64,000 bases of DNA from Fragilariopsis cylindrus CCMP1102 (GCA_900095095.1 FMBT01000338.1:124001-188000), one strand, 5' to 3'. Shown: positions 22,697 through 34,042, numbered from the stretch's first letter. Numbers and translations: made by a program. The notes: generated by a model not told the origin, from the letters alone.

Positions 22697-22933
22697 ATGT
22701 CGTCGATTACATCATCATCCTCGATCAAGTCTCTACTAGTATTCGTCATTCTTGTTATAAGCATCGCTTCAGTACCTTCAAAAGTGGAAGGTAAAATAAT
22801 AGATGTGATACTGAATATATTCGATGCACCAAATCAAATTGATTTATATGCAACTTCACCAGGACATTATGCTGATAAGACAATTGAATTTTTAGCCTTT
22901 GGTGATGCTGCTATGGATTATTATGTAAATTAA
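22697..22933 (+). CDS. small secreted protein
   Basis: 78 codons. Residues 1-12 are Ser-rich. A hydrophobic core, LLVFVILVISIASV, spans about 13-26 and is followed by a likely signal-peptidase site around SKVEG. The mature part would be only about 45 residues, ending FGDAAMDYYVN. No family is recognised. It is supported by the classic signal-peptide layout, a leader rich in CAA/CTT and an isolated position; a transcript is needed for proof. Another small signal-peptide gene lies 2 kb downstream. Confidence 0.5.
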   Translation: MSSITSSSSIKSLLVFVILVISIASVPSKVEGKIIDVILNIFDAPNQIDLYATSPGHYADKTIEFLAFGDAAMDYYVN

Positions 22934-24953
22934 ATTAATAAGGAAAATATATGGATCTAGTGTATATTGCGAAAAAAAACAAGATCCATATCCGTACATC
23001 ATCTCAAGAAGAATTTTCATTTCATCCCGCCCGCCCCGCCATCACAAACCGCCTTCCCGCTTTCTCTCAATTTTGATTCTATACCTCAAGATACATGCGG
23101 CACTCACTCCAAAACAAATATATACATCACAACTTTCGACTAAGGAATCGAATGAATCTTTTTCACACACGCATTACATACATACATCCATCATGAACGA
23201 CACGACCGAACACCATAATCATGGCAGCAGCCAAAAGTGCTGACATGACATGAGGGTAGGGAACGTGCGTACACTACGTTACGTACATTGTATCACTATA
23301 ATTTATAATATATAGAATATATCAAATCTTTATATACTAAACAACGATCTAACTTTTGTATCTGTACAGTAGTAGAATATATATAAATATATCTTACTGA
23401 ATTCGTTCACGTCATGGTATGTATCATAATGTTTGTCTCATCTCATCTGTCTCATTCTATAGTTCATTAATCACTCAGTCAAATACCACCATACTGTAGA
23501 GAAAGAGAAGTAGTTTGTTGAGAAATGACTGTACAGGGGAATGATAATGTTATGATGTTGGTATTATTTGGTTGGATGGATTTTCACATCAGATACTGTA
23601 GGTAAATTTTGCCTTGGCTGATGAAGTAGGTCATGGTTTGAATATAAACTAGACCAGACCATCCTTATAGGAAAGATACCAAAGAGTGGGGGACATCTAC
23701 CATACCACCGTGCACTAGTCTGGGATGATATGCGGTGCATGCAGTGGGGTTTTGAGCTCCCTTCAAAACAAACTAAGAGAAAATTGCACATCAACTTGGG
23801 GTTTTATAATGTGCTTTCTCATGTTGCAGTGCAGATAGACATGTGCCTTTTCTAATATTGAAAACCTATATACCTAATCAGAACACATCCATATATTATG
23901 CATCAACAATATGTCAATTAGTACTCTCTTCAAAATACTTGTCAACAATGCTCTATTGGTTATAAAACTAATCACTGGCCATCAAGCACGCAACACCCTA
24001 TTCACTATCATTATAGCACAATACCAAACATTACTATTAACTAGTATTACCAATAAAGTAACTAGCATTACCAATATTTTAACCAGTTATTATTCAAGTA
24101 TTCAATTCAAATTTCATCTCTCTTTTTCATTTTGTTGCATGATGAGGCATATCCTAAGAATATGCATACTTAGCTACTAGCTAGTACATACCTACGAGCC
24201 ACTCATAGTTTTCTGGTCTGTACAGTACACAAGGACTGAGAATCTACGACTCACTCACTCATGATTTTCGCTGCTGTGTGTGTCTTTTTGAAAGTACAAT
24301 AGGTGACGGAAGCTACGTAGATCATCTCCGATTGTCCATAATTGAGATCAACTCACTTCTGGTCGCGATCGTGTTAATATGCCAGAGGCACAAACAAAAT
24401 ATGCACAATATAAATAAAATATGTGCCACATGTTTTTCGATTCTGCTGTGTGTGTCTTTTTTTGAAAGACACAACTTGAACATCTACGTAATTTCATCAA
24501 CTCCGAATTGTCCACAATTGAGACAACAACTGATACGTGATTGACTTTGGGTCATACGGAAGCTCTAAATATGTTGAAATTACATAATATTGTGTGATAT
24601 CTCTATGTAATAAAAATAACATAGCATGTCAATTTTCCCTCATTTCTACTCCGTCCGCTTTGTCCATTATTGAGACACGGACTGATACGTGAATGAGTTG
24701 GTCTTGTACAGCGCACCAAATTCTGTCGACATGTAACCTGGTCACGGCGGAAGGCGAATTTATCCATCATTATATTATATTATGGTTCATCAATGATGTA
24801 AATCGCCATTTACCTTTGTCGGCGTCTTTGAATACAGGACCAGTACTTTCAGCACAAACCTCATAAATTTCATTTCTGAAAACAATCAAAACAGATCCCG
24901 AAACAACACAATATACCGAATAAACAAATAAGACTCCAAATTAATACAACATC
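22934..24953. other. gene-poor region with degenerate repeats
   Basis: No gene supported across 2 kb. The part from 24262 to 24700 holds three degenerate repeat units, listed separately. Confidence 0.5.
24262..24700 (+). repeat. three degenerate tandem-like units
   Basis: Units at about 24262-24355 and 24434-24540 share ctgctgtgtgtgtcttttt, gaaag, catctacgta-like and attgtccacaattgagac-like blocks. A shortened third unit at about 24645-24700 keeps gtccattattgagac and ctgatacgtga. Spacing is irregular. No protein is encoded. Confidence 0.65.
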
Positions 24954-25358
24954 ATGATGCATTCCATTCTTCTATCATCGTCAGTCTCAGTCTTCTTCGT
25001 CGTTTTGGTTCTTACTACTCTGACTATCGATCAATCTGTTCAAGGATTAGCATTAGCAGGAATCGTCCGTCGAGTCAAGAACAACAGCAGCAACATCAGC
25101 ATCTGGGGCACACGAAATAGCAGAAGCCAACAGCAGCGAAGTAGTGAACTTCCTGCTATGACGATGGGTAATACGATAAGTACTAGTGCTCGTACTAGTA
25201 CTACTAACACACAACAAGTAGCACCATCCATATCGACTACTGCTGCTGCTGTTGATGGATTATTATCATCACCTTATATTCCATTTGATGCTGATATATA
25301 TCGACAAGAAATGACTGATATAGTATATCAACGAAATATGGAACGAATGAATCTATAA
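24954..25358 (+). CDS. small secreted or membrane protein
   Basis: 134 codons (an in-frame second Met follows directly). A signal peptide is clear: a hydrophobic run, ILLSSSVSVFFVVLVLTTL, at about 4-22, with a plausible cleavage after QSVQG. The mature region begins LALAGIVRRVKNN, then a low-complexity Ser/Thr/Gln stretch, and ends with a charged helix-like tail of 30 residues containing DADIYRQEMTDIVYQRNMER. No family is recognised. The non-repetitive tail and good start context support a real gene. Confidence 0.6.
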   Translation: MMHSILLSSSVSVFFVVLVLTTLTIDQSVQGLALAGIVRRVKNNSSNISIWGTRNSRSQQQRSSELPAMTMGNTISTSARTSTTNTQQVAPSISTTAAAVDGLLSSPYIPFDADIYRQEMTDIVYQRNMERMNL

Positions 25359-26247
25359 ATTATAATACATTCATTCTTTCTGTTCTTTTCTTGAGAAGAA
25401 AAGTATTGATTGATGATTATTGATACGACACAAAACGAAAAAATAGACACATACCGTTACACATACAAGTACAAAGTACAAGTACAGTTCGCATACACAG
25501 GATACTTCGTGACTAAGAAGGTTGCTATCGTGAGGATCCTTCTTCCTATTTCTCTCAATTTTTGTTGGACGAATGAGTGAAACGAAAGTCAGTTTATGTT
25601 ATTACAAAAAATAATAAAATAGAGAACATAGAAAATAAAATAATAGAATAGAATATAGAACTTATAACATGAACCACAAAAACAGGCAACAATAATTTAG
25701 GTAGGACCTTTTCGTTCTGTATATCAAATCACTTCTTTTTATTATCATAGTATTTTTTAAGGTATAATAATATCGTCTCACTTTCATACTGTAGAAGAAG
25801 AAAAAGAAAAGATTACTCTTATTCCAAATTATAGACAACTTGTTCATGTATTTGTATGATGTACGGTTGCTTCTTTGTATATTGTAGGGCTTCTCGTACT
25901 CTTTTATGTTCGGACTCGACTGACTCGACTCGGACAAGTATCTTTCAAATAAGACGTACTAATAGTGCGTATCCGCATAATAAATGACAGCAACGGTAGA
26001 TGCTGTTACAGTCAATAAATAATAAAATTCGAAACCACAGCATTGCACAAGAAATAAGTCGTGATTACGCCTGTTCTTCCGTGTCCACTACTATATCACA
26101 AACACAAAATCAACACGAATACATAGTAATAGCTCGCACAAGAATGTTATATTGTACGATATTATTATCTCTAGTTGTTACTTTTGTGATTAATAGTAAT
26201 TTAGTACGTTTATTGATGGTGTTCCATCGAGTACGAATAAGAATGAA
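25359..26247. other. intergenic
   Basis: No supported gene. AT-rich, with 3' flanks of the genes on either side. Confidence 0.45.
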
Positions 26248-27822
26248 TCACTTAGCGTTTGTGGGGAGTGTAATCCAAAGCCCTCCTCGCCGTGTTTCAA
26301 GCTGAAACTTTCCCGAATGAGACAGTCGCACTAGCTCATCCTTCAGTTTTACTCCCTCTGGAAATGGTGGTCTCCCATATTTCTGTTTAAATTTGAACCA
26401 GAACCCTCCAAGATGTATTTCTCCGTTGTCTGATTCTTTGAGGAGTTCACATATTCCATATTCTACACTGAACGCACCAGCAGCTAACTTTGTTGCAGTT
26501 TCTTTTTCTGGAAGTTTCTGAACCTTATCTGCTGTACAGGATTTGGATGTTAGAACGTACTGGTATTTTTCTTCGGTAGATTGCTCTATCAAATAGAATG
26601 TACCAATCTTAGATAGTATTTTCAATGAATCTACTAGTTTATCCGGCGTGTACATTGGACTCTTTCCGAACCTTCCAGTGTAGATTGTGTTGAAATTTTC
26701 TAGCGGAATTTCGCCTTCTTCCTCAAGTAGCGTATGTACTTCTTCCACAGTGAAATGACCTTCGTACGATAGCAAATTTAACGAGTTTGTGAGTTCAGAG
26801 TTCATGACCGAAAAAAGCTCTTTGAATGTGTCAATTTGTGGCGTTTGTATCGAGCCAAATTTTTTTCCGTAGAATTCGAAGAGCTGGTTTGAAAGGATAT
26901 TGCCTTCCTTTTCAAACTGTTGAAGTGCTTGTCCTGGGGTGAAACATGTTTCATAGATTTCCCGCTGGATTGGCGCAAGCTTTTCGAGCTCTAAGAAATA
27001 TTTATCTTTCAACTTCAGTTCAGAATCGTTTTGATGACGTAGAACGTACGTAAGACAGTCGATGTCGCCGGTAATATTGAAATCGCAAAAGGATGAAACT
27101 TCTGTAACAGCTAACTTGTTATTCCATGCGAATCCTTCCAGATCCCATTGACTATCATCTCCGTGCTGATCACAAAGCGTGATATAAATAAATCCATAAG
27201 GTTTTAAAATCTGGCTCATGTTTTGAAAGAATCCGGTCATCAACGCCTCCCTCTTTAAATGATACGCCAGAGGAGTGTTTGGGGAATACGGAAAATTCCA
27301 AACAATACTGTCCCACACCTGTTCGTTCCCCAGACTTCCGAATTCTGTGATATCCAGCTCGTGTTTCAATTGAATATTTGAATCAAGATCTAAACTGTCT
27401 AAATTTGCTTTGCCTTTGGAATATGTCTCCTCAATATAATCCTTCGTATCAAGGGATGAAGCAGTAATTTTAGCGTTGCCTGTTGTTTGATTTCTATATG
27501 CTAACGATACCGTGTACGAAAAATCTCTATCACCGACGACAAGAATGTTCCCTGTAAGTGGTGGGAAACGAAAGTTGTTGTCGTCGTCGTCGTCGTCGTC
27601 GCTGTCATCACCAGTATTTATATGAGAGAATAATCTTGTAGCTAAGGTCCTCATTCCTTTTAACATATCCCTACTTTCAGGAAATTTAGCTCTATCGATT
27701 TTATCGATTCCGATCGTGTATTGTCTTTTGAAAACTGGTGCGAAGGGGGGACTCCCTGATAGGTGTCGAAGAATACATGATGATCGACGAGTCGATCCCG
27801 AAGCTACGATGAAGGAAAACAT
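26248..27822 (-). CDS. BMT5-like rRNA methyltransferase domain fused to LOTUS-like repeats
   Basis: A single 524-codon frame. Residues about 91-265 form a Rossmann methyltransferase of the DUF2431/BMT5-like type: GNILVVGDRDFSYTVSLA, then ASSLDTKD, an acidic HELDITEF, VWNFPYSP, FFQNMSQILKPYG and ITLCDQHGDD. The family founder, yeast Bmt5, makes m3U in 25S rRNA. After it come three similar 55-residue units at about 298-350, 362-412 and 456-518. Each reads roughly ...LL/F..EGEI.L..F...Y...FG..P.......L...LS..G.F.L, as in OST-HTH/LOTUS RNA-binding domains. The N-terminal 55 residues are basic and Ser-rich and could be an organelle signal, followed by an acidic poly-D stretch. The combination suggests an RNA-targeted methyltransferase. 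The substrate is unknown. Confidence 0.8.
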   Translation of the reverse strand: MFSFIVASGSTRRSSCILRHLSGSPPFAPVFKRQYTIGIDKIDRAKFPESRDMLKGMRTLATRLFSHINTGDDSDDDDDDDNNFRFPPLTGNILVVGDRDFSYTVSLAYRNQTTGNAKITASSLDTKDYIEETYSKGKANLDSLDLDSNIQLKHELDITEFGSLGNEQVWDSIVWNFPYSPNTPLAYHLKREALMTGFFQNMSQILKPYGFIYITLCDQHGDDSQWDLEGFAWNNKLAVTEVSSFCDFNITGDIDCLTYVLRHQNDSELKLKDKYFLELEKLAPIQREIYETCFTPGQALQQFEKEGNILSNQLFEFYGKKFGSIQTPQIDTFKELFSVMNSELTNSLNLLSYEGHFTVEEVHTLLEEEGEIPLENFNTIYTGRFGKSPMYTPDKLVDSLKILSKIGTFYLIEQSTEEKYQYVLTSKSCTADKVQKLPEKETATKLAAGAFSVEYGICELLKESDNGEIHLGGFWFKFKQKYGRPPFPEGVKLKDELVRLSHSGKFQLETRRGGLWITLPTNAK

Positions 27823-28841
27823 TGTTGCTATCTGGAACTATACGTTGAGATGATATGATAATGTCAACCTAAGATTTTTATGAATACACTGTATAATTCC
27901 TGTTCGTTCAAATGGAACCTTTTCTTTTTCGTTGATAGGTTGTGGTTTTCATTGAGTTGTAATACTGTATTACGTACGACAAGGGTAGTGCTGCTGGTAA
28001 AAGAAATCTTTGGGGTTGAAGTGATGCCGCCGCGCTTCCGTCATCCTTTTATTGTTTTAAGCTTCTCAGGTTTTTTGTTGTCCCACGTTATCTCGTGTAA
28101 ACATTATTTGTCAAAGTTCCACAAGTAAAATTACTAAAAATGGAACCGAAATAATTGTAAATGCAAGAAAATCAAGAAACACAATTGCTCTTCTAAGAAG
28201 TGTATAAGCTTGCTTAGTTCAAAATCATGAGGCCATACCATAAAAAGATGAAAAGATTGCAAAGCACTACAGTGCATTAAAGCAACTAACAACAATAGTC
28301 ACTGACCCCTTTCCAAAACGTGAATAAACAGAACAGTAAAGTTTTCATGTCAAAGCGAATAAAGCAACGAATAAACAATGTAGTGGTATCGCATTTATAC
28401 CTAAGGTTCGTATGTTTACTACCGATGATGTGTCATCTCGAGCGAACCATCAGTCGTGCACGTGTTTATTTGTTCTTTTTGTTCGTTATTGGCGCTTAAT
28501 TCTTAATTATCTAGAGGTAAATGTGGCGATCATATCTATCATTTTATTGAACAGTAGTACAGTAGTATCAAAAACTTCGCCAAATGAATAGTGAAGTCAA
28601 GAATCCAATCAAGTATCAAGAACTTCGCCTAAAAACTTACGATCAATCTTATTCAACACTCACTGTTTTGTTACAGTGTACGAAAGAAAACATGAATAAA
28701 TTCCTTTTGTTCTTTTATACACCGCGGAATGTATGGGGCAGAAAAGTTAACAACGACGAACAGCCATAAAAACAGAACAAATTTAATAAAATAATTTACG
28801 ATAAGAAATTAAAACAAAATCCAACAAATAATAATAACATC
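27823..28841. other. intergenic, with duplicated upstream region
   Basis: No gene supported. The part from about 28459 onward shares blocks with the upstream region of the second paralogue at 30287 (see the repeat entry). Confidence 0.45.
28459..28841 (+). repeat. promoter-proximal duplicated sequence, first copy
   Basis: Blocks shared with 29896-30286: ttcgttattggcgct-like near 28480 (matching ccgttactttggcgc near 29920 and again near 30002), then caagaact, gatcaatctt, caac.ctcactg and acatgaataaatt. It ends in the leader before the ATGATG start. The duplication thus covers promoter, leader and the 5' end of the gene. Confidence 0.7.
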
Positions 28842-29342
28842 ATGATGATCCGTATCTTTTCCTCGAAATATATTGTCGCTGTATTAGCATTGATGGCGAT
28901 GACGATGACGTACAACATCAACAACAGCAACGGTGTTGTGTATGCTGAAGAAACATCAGCAGTCGATAAGGCTCAGGAATCGGCAAATACTGCGGTAGAG
29001 AACGCAAGTGAAGATGTAGAGAACGCAAAGGGAGATGTAGCTGATGTAGTAAGCGATGCGAAGGATACGGCAACCACTGCGGTAGAGGATGCGAAGAATA
29101 CGGCAAATACTGCGGTAGAGGATGCGAAGGGGACGGCAAATGATGCGAAGGATACGGCAGCTGGTACAGTAAGCGATGCCATGGATACGGCAAATGATGC
29201 AGTAAGCACTGCCATGGATACGGCAAATGATGCAGTAAGCAATGCCATGGGTGATGTAGCTGATGTATCATCAGCATCATTGTTGACGTCGTCAATGATT
29301 GGAATTGCAGCTGTTACTACTGCATTTGTTGCAATTGCATAA
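28842..29342 (+). CDS. secreted, surface-type protein with LEA-like helical repeats (paralogue 1)
   Basis: 166 codons. A signal peptide (about 1-34) starts MMIRIFSSKYIVAVLA. The mature part (40-138) is made of Ala/Asp/Thr/Val 11-residue-like repeats such as TANTAVEDAK, DVVSDAKDTA and TANDAVSTAM, resembling LEA_4-type or apolipoprotein-like amphipathic helices. The C-terminus SSASLLTSSMIGIAAVTTAFVAIA ends with a hydrophobic stretch and no charged tail, fitting a GPI-anchor signal or a membrane anchor. The paralogue at 30287 has almost identical ends but a different middle. Amphipathic repeats of this kind are linked to desiccation or membrane protection; this is inference for the present gene. 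Confidence 0.8.
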   Translation: MMIRIFSSKYIVAVLALMAMTMTYNINNSNGVVYAEETSAVDKAQESANTAVENASEDVENAKGDVADVVSDAKDTATTAVEDAKNTANTAVEDAKGTANDAKDTAAGTVSDAMDTANDAVSTAMDTANDAVSNAMGDVADVSSASLLTSSMIGIAAVTTAFVAIA

Positions 29343-30286
29343 TCATTATTCCACAATGTACCGTATCAATTTGTGTTAAAGTCGTTCAACAATGTTCGTT
29401 AGTATTTTTCGTTACACATCCATCATAATTTATGATTATTAAGATACCATAATATATATTGTTTTAGAAAAAGTTATAATTATCCTATAGCTATATTATC
29501 AACTGATGCGTGTGTTACTGTTATTTACAGGAGTGTTTCTCTTCATGATACGATTGGAAACCTTCTACAATACTACTACTAGAGCCCGTTTTTACCCATG
29601 TGGTGGTATATCATAACGTCATGTTAGCACGTCGTCCAAGTAAGGTCGATGATCCAACAATTCGCATATACAATCTTAAAAACTAAAAGCGTTCGACTGA
29701 CCTCGACTCATGCATGATTGACTCTCCTACCGCTTACGCATGCACGTTAAATCTGCCCGTGTCGGAAGTCATGTCAAAAGTGCGAACATCGGTTGTCGTC
29801 ATCTCGATCGCGAAATTGCAGAAAGTATGTCAAGAACGCGAAAATCGGTGTCATCTCGATATCATAAGTAGCCATCTTCTGTTTCGCTTATTTAGTGTTT
29901 ATTCTTTCTTTTTTTGTCCGTTACTTTGGCGCTACCAGTTCTTTCAAGTGCTTTGTCATTGAAAGGATTAAGTAAGTGTAAACTAGTGCAAGAACTTTGT
30001 TGTCCGTTACTTTGGCGCCACCATTTCTATCACGCGCTAATATTCTTGCATGCAAGAACTTGGGCGAAACAGTAGTGATCAATCTTTTTCAACGCTCACT
30101 GCTTCGTTACAAAAGAACATGAATAAATTTCCTTTGTTCTTCCCCGGTTGTACTACACAAGCGGAATGTATCTTCGTAAAATCAAAAAAAGATAAACCAC
30201 ACATCATAGACACAATAACTTTTAAGATAAGAAATTAAAACAAAACATCCAACAAACAACAACAACAAACAACAAACAACAACATC
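29343..30286. other. intergenic between the paralogues
   Basis: No gene. Contains the second copy of the duplicated upstream sequence (about 29896-30286), with the ccgttactttggcgc element present twice. Confidence 0.5.
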
Positions 30287-30712
30287 ATGATGATCCGAAT
30301 CTTTTCCTCGAAATATATTGTCGCTGTATTAGCAACGATGGCGATGACGGCCAACAACAGTAACGGTGGTGTGCATGCTAAGGATTTAGCAACTATAGGC
30401 CAGGCTTATTATGATGCGGCAGGTAACTTAGTGGATGCGACAACTAATGCAGCAGGTAACTATGTTGATTATGTTCTTGGAAAAGACAGTAATGAAACTG
30501 ATATCCCGGATGATGTTGATGTTGGCGTACCTAATGGTGAAGGCGATGGCGAAATTGACACCAACACAGGTCCTGGTGATGGACAAGCAGTCGCTAGTGA
30601 ATCTGGTGTGGAGAATGTTGCCGCACCATCTGGTGTATCATCAGCATCATTGTTGATGTCGTCTATGGTTGGAATTGCAGCTGTTACTACTGCATTTGTT
30701 GCAATTGCATAA
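30287..30712 (+). CDS. secreted, surface-type protein (paralogue 2, unrelated middle)
   Basis: 141 codons. Residues 1-17 (MMIRIFSSKYIVAVLAT) and the last 25 (SSASLLMSSMVGIAAVTTAFVAIA) are almost identical to the gene at 28842, at protein and nucleotide level. The middle is different. It opens with a helix-like Ala/Asn part (GQAYYDAAGNLVDATTNAAG, with a doubled motif DAxxNAAGNxVD) and continues with an acidic, Gly/Pro-rich stretch (DVDVGVPNGEGDGEI). A signal peptide and a GPI- or membrane-anchor tail are predicted. The two genes are tandem, same strand, about 0.95 kb apart. No known family is recognised. Confidence 0.75.
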   Translation: MMIRIFSSKYIVAVLATMAMTANNSNGGVHAKDLATIGQAYYDAAGNLVDATTNAAGNYVDYVLGKDSNETDIPDDVDVGVPNGEGDGEIDTNTGPGDGQAVASESGVENVAAPSGVSSASLLMSSMVGIAAVTTAFVAIA

Positions 30713-31639
30713 GGATGATATTGTTCTACAATACAATACATCGTACTTGTGTCTTTTTTTCTAAATTCATTCCTTCAACAACGTCCATTATTCATAAGAC
30801 ATCCATCATCTTCTATCATCTATCTATCAACTGCTGTATTCAATAGCTGAAGTAGGTAAATGAATAGGAAGGCATTCATAGTTAATAAAATTCATACTGT
30901 TCTAAAGAAAAAGTTATTATTACTATTCTCTACCAACATCTATCTTCTAATTCGTTTGTTCCTGTAGCTAAAGAGATACAAAATCTTATATATAGAAGTA
31001 TTGCCATGGTGTGTACTACATTTCTCCTATTGATATGATTGGAAACATTCTGACCGTTTTATCCGTGCGTTGATATCACACATGTTAGGTCTTCCCATCC
31101 TATGGTGTATCTCGTTGGAATTTGATCCTTTCGATAGCCCATTGTCGGTCCCTTTTCCTCCTGTTCTAAATCTGCCGTCGTGCCGTCGTATCTTAGTTTG
31201 GTCGGTGCTTCCTATGCCTTGTAAAAAACATGCCATAGAGAATCGTCTATTGAAGAATTGTAAATGGTATACACCCTCTATATAACTAGTAGATAGGTGT
31301 GTACGATTTTAAAAAAGAATGATGTTAGCTAGATAGCTAGCAAGAACATTAATGAATGAAAACGCATACTTTTGCATTGTATTGCTTTTTATTATTAATA
31401 TTATTATATATTACTTGAATAGTGATTATGATTATGATTATGATTTTGCTTTTGAAAACGATATATTTGTATGCTCATTTTCGTTTCTTGTCTTTCGATT
31501 CGATCTGAACCGATCGGATCCGTTCGTACAGAATGGTGAGTACCACAATTGCTAAATCGACGTCATCGTCATTATATAGACGACGGTTTGGATTATATAT
31601 TCACTTTCTTGTTGTTGTTGCTGTTTATTTCGATTTAAT
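30713..31639. other. intergenic
   Basis: No gene supported. A GATTAT microsatellite lies at about 31424-31446. Confidence 0.45.
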
Positions 31640-34042
31640 TTAATTGTAGACCATATATTTTGGTGTGGCACTGAATTTTTTATATCCCTTAATGACTTTA
31701 TTGACAGATTCTAAGAAATCTTTTTCACTCACCGATTTGCGTCTGGCACGAATTGAAAACATACCAGCTTCGGTACACACACTATGTAGTTCGGCACCGG
31801 TCGTATTGGGACATAATCGTGCAATTAATTCAAATCGAATATCCCTATCACAATTCATACGTTTGGAATGGATTCTTAAAATATGACCCCGACCTTCTAA
31901 ATCCGGCAATCCAAATTCCACTTTACGATCCAGACGACCGGGTCGCATTAATGCCGGATCTAATGTATCCGGTCGATTGGTGGCCATCAATACCTTAATA
32001 TTACCACGTGCATCAAATCCATCCAGTTCTGTCACAATTTGCAGCATCGTACGTTGTACTTCATTGTCGGACCCATTATCACCATCGGCACCACCCCGTG
32101 CACCACCAATCGCATCAATTTCATCAAAGAACACAATACAAGCACGTTTCGATCGTGCCATAGTAAATAATTCACGGACCATCCGAGCCCCCTCACCGAC
32201 ATATTTTTGTACTAATTCCGATCCAATCACACGAATAAAACAGGCATCGGTTCTATTTGCCACAGCACGTGCTGTTAATGTTTTACCCGTTCCGGGTGGA
32301 CCATATAATAAAATACCTTTGGGTGGTTCAATACCTAATGTCACAAATCGTTCCGGATGTAATAAGGGTGTTTCTAATACTTCACGTAGTTTTAATAATG
32401 CATCTTTCGCACCACCCACATCATCATAGGTCACATCTGGTTTATCTTCCACTGTCATTAAGGACACTGTGGGATCAATTTTGGGTGGTAATGGAATTTG
32501 TATCGAATATTTCGATCGATCTACACCCACTCTCATCCCTTCTTCAATATCAGTTGGTGCAACTTTTTCACCTAATCCAACCACAAATTTAGCAATTTGT
32601 TTGACATTAATCACATACTTGTTGGGAACAGCAGCAGCTGCTGCACCTCCACTGGGTGCTGCACCACCACCACCACCGGCTGGTGCTGCTTCGGCAGCAT
32701 CCTCACCCGAAATAATTTTCGTACAGCGTGCCACTTGCAGTGGTGCCTCCTCCGACATCATTTGTTTATCACCTACTAAATCCCACATGGACGGTGGACT
32801 TAATCCGGTATCACTTTCTTTAATACCAATTAATTTTTTGACTTCCTCTTGATGTTTTTTAATTTCTTCTTCTAATGTTTTAATGGAGGTCGAATAGGGA
32901 CCTAATCCATAGGATTTCAATAACGCAATATCACCTTCATCTAAGGGTGGTGGTGCATCATCTGCTTTATCCTATTTTATTAAGTAGAATTAAAATAAAA
33001 TAAAATAAAATAATAAAATATGGAGAGATACAGGTAAGAAAGAAGGACGGAATAGAAAGAAAGAAAGTCGGCATCGTTTTTATCTTATCGAGTATCTAAC
33101 ATAATAAATGGCGGAATGAACGAACGGATGAACGAAAAAAGGGGACTAGATATGTCGTTTTCTTTGGCCAATTCTAGATCTCTTTCGCTTTTCTTATTTC
33201 CCTTGATGTTTTTGTAAAAGCGGGGGGAAGGAAAGCAAACGAAAGATCCAGAATTGGCGCAAGGGAAAAGCAGTAGCATAATGTATATCGTCCTTTTGTA
33301 ATTGAATAGACTGGAAAAATGGGACGTTCCGTCCAAACTGGGAGGAAATAAGGGATCAATTGTTGCGTGCGTAGGCCGTTTTTTTTTGTTTCGTTTCCGA
33401 TATAATGTTCTAACTATAAAATCGGAAATGAAAGAAAGGAGGCGAAACAACACAGACACAGGCAGTCTTGGGTTGCTGCATGAGCCTGACGTCGGGTCCT
33501 GTCAACAAGGTTTCTCATTTCGATATCGATATTAGCACAGGATTTAGTTGTGAACAAAACATTTTGGGGGATAGGATACCACGTTTTCGCTTTCGTTTTC
33601 GCTTTTGTTTCCCGATTAGATCGAGGAATGAAAAGTGTCATCGTTATGTGCTTATTCTCCTCTTTCCCCGATTTGGGAAGCGGAAAATGAGTAGAAGAAA
33701 CGGGATGACGCTACCTTTTGTTTCAAAGCGGAACTGATAACGAATGAATGCTGGACGAACAAAATAGAGACAGGATTCTCTTCTTTTTTTTTGGTCAATT
33801 TTAAATTAAACGTAATATATTCATTTTTTCGTTATGTGTGTGTGTACAGTATGCCACGATAGATTGTTGGTACACAAAGCACGCAAATTCCAACAGAGAG
33901 CTAGAACCAAAACAAACGATACGATTGTGTCACCTCACAAACGATGGAATCCAAAAACAAAACAAAAAATAATAGAGACTTTTTTTCAACTTACAGTATC
34001 ATAATCATTTTTATTTCCTGTTTGACATTCACCGGCCGCCAT
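31640..34042 (-). CDS. RPT1: 26S proteasome regulatory ATPase RPT1 (subunit 7)
   Basis: Exon 1 is only 48 bp (33995-34042: [16 protein letters not shown]). A 1023-bp intron (32972-33994, donor GTAAGT, acceptor TAG) follows. Exon 2, 31640-32971, continues in frame with [18 protein letters not shown]. The product is 459 residues. Identity with RPT1/PSMC2 is obvious: [25 protein letters not shown], a coiled coil at 40-65, the OB region, Walker A GPPGTGKT at about 240, Walker B FFDEIDA near 297-303, the RPGRLDRK arginine finger region, and the C-terminal [12 protein letters not shown]. It is one of six AAA+ ATPases that unfold ubiquitylated substrates into the 20S core. A Gly/Ala-rich insert of about 25 residues (near 108-132) in the OB region is not typical. 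Confidence 0.97.

Noticed and set aside
28918-29356. Long open frames on the minus strand opposite the LEA-like repeat gene
   Set aside because: They mirror the repetitive coding sequence of the plus-strand gene and give Pro/His/Leu-rich or Ala/Ser-rich repeats with no signal of their own.
31977-32429. 150-codon plus-strand frame inside RPT1
   Set aside because: Antisense shadow of a highly conserved coding region.
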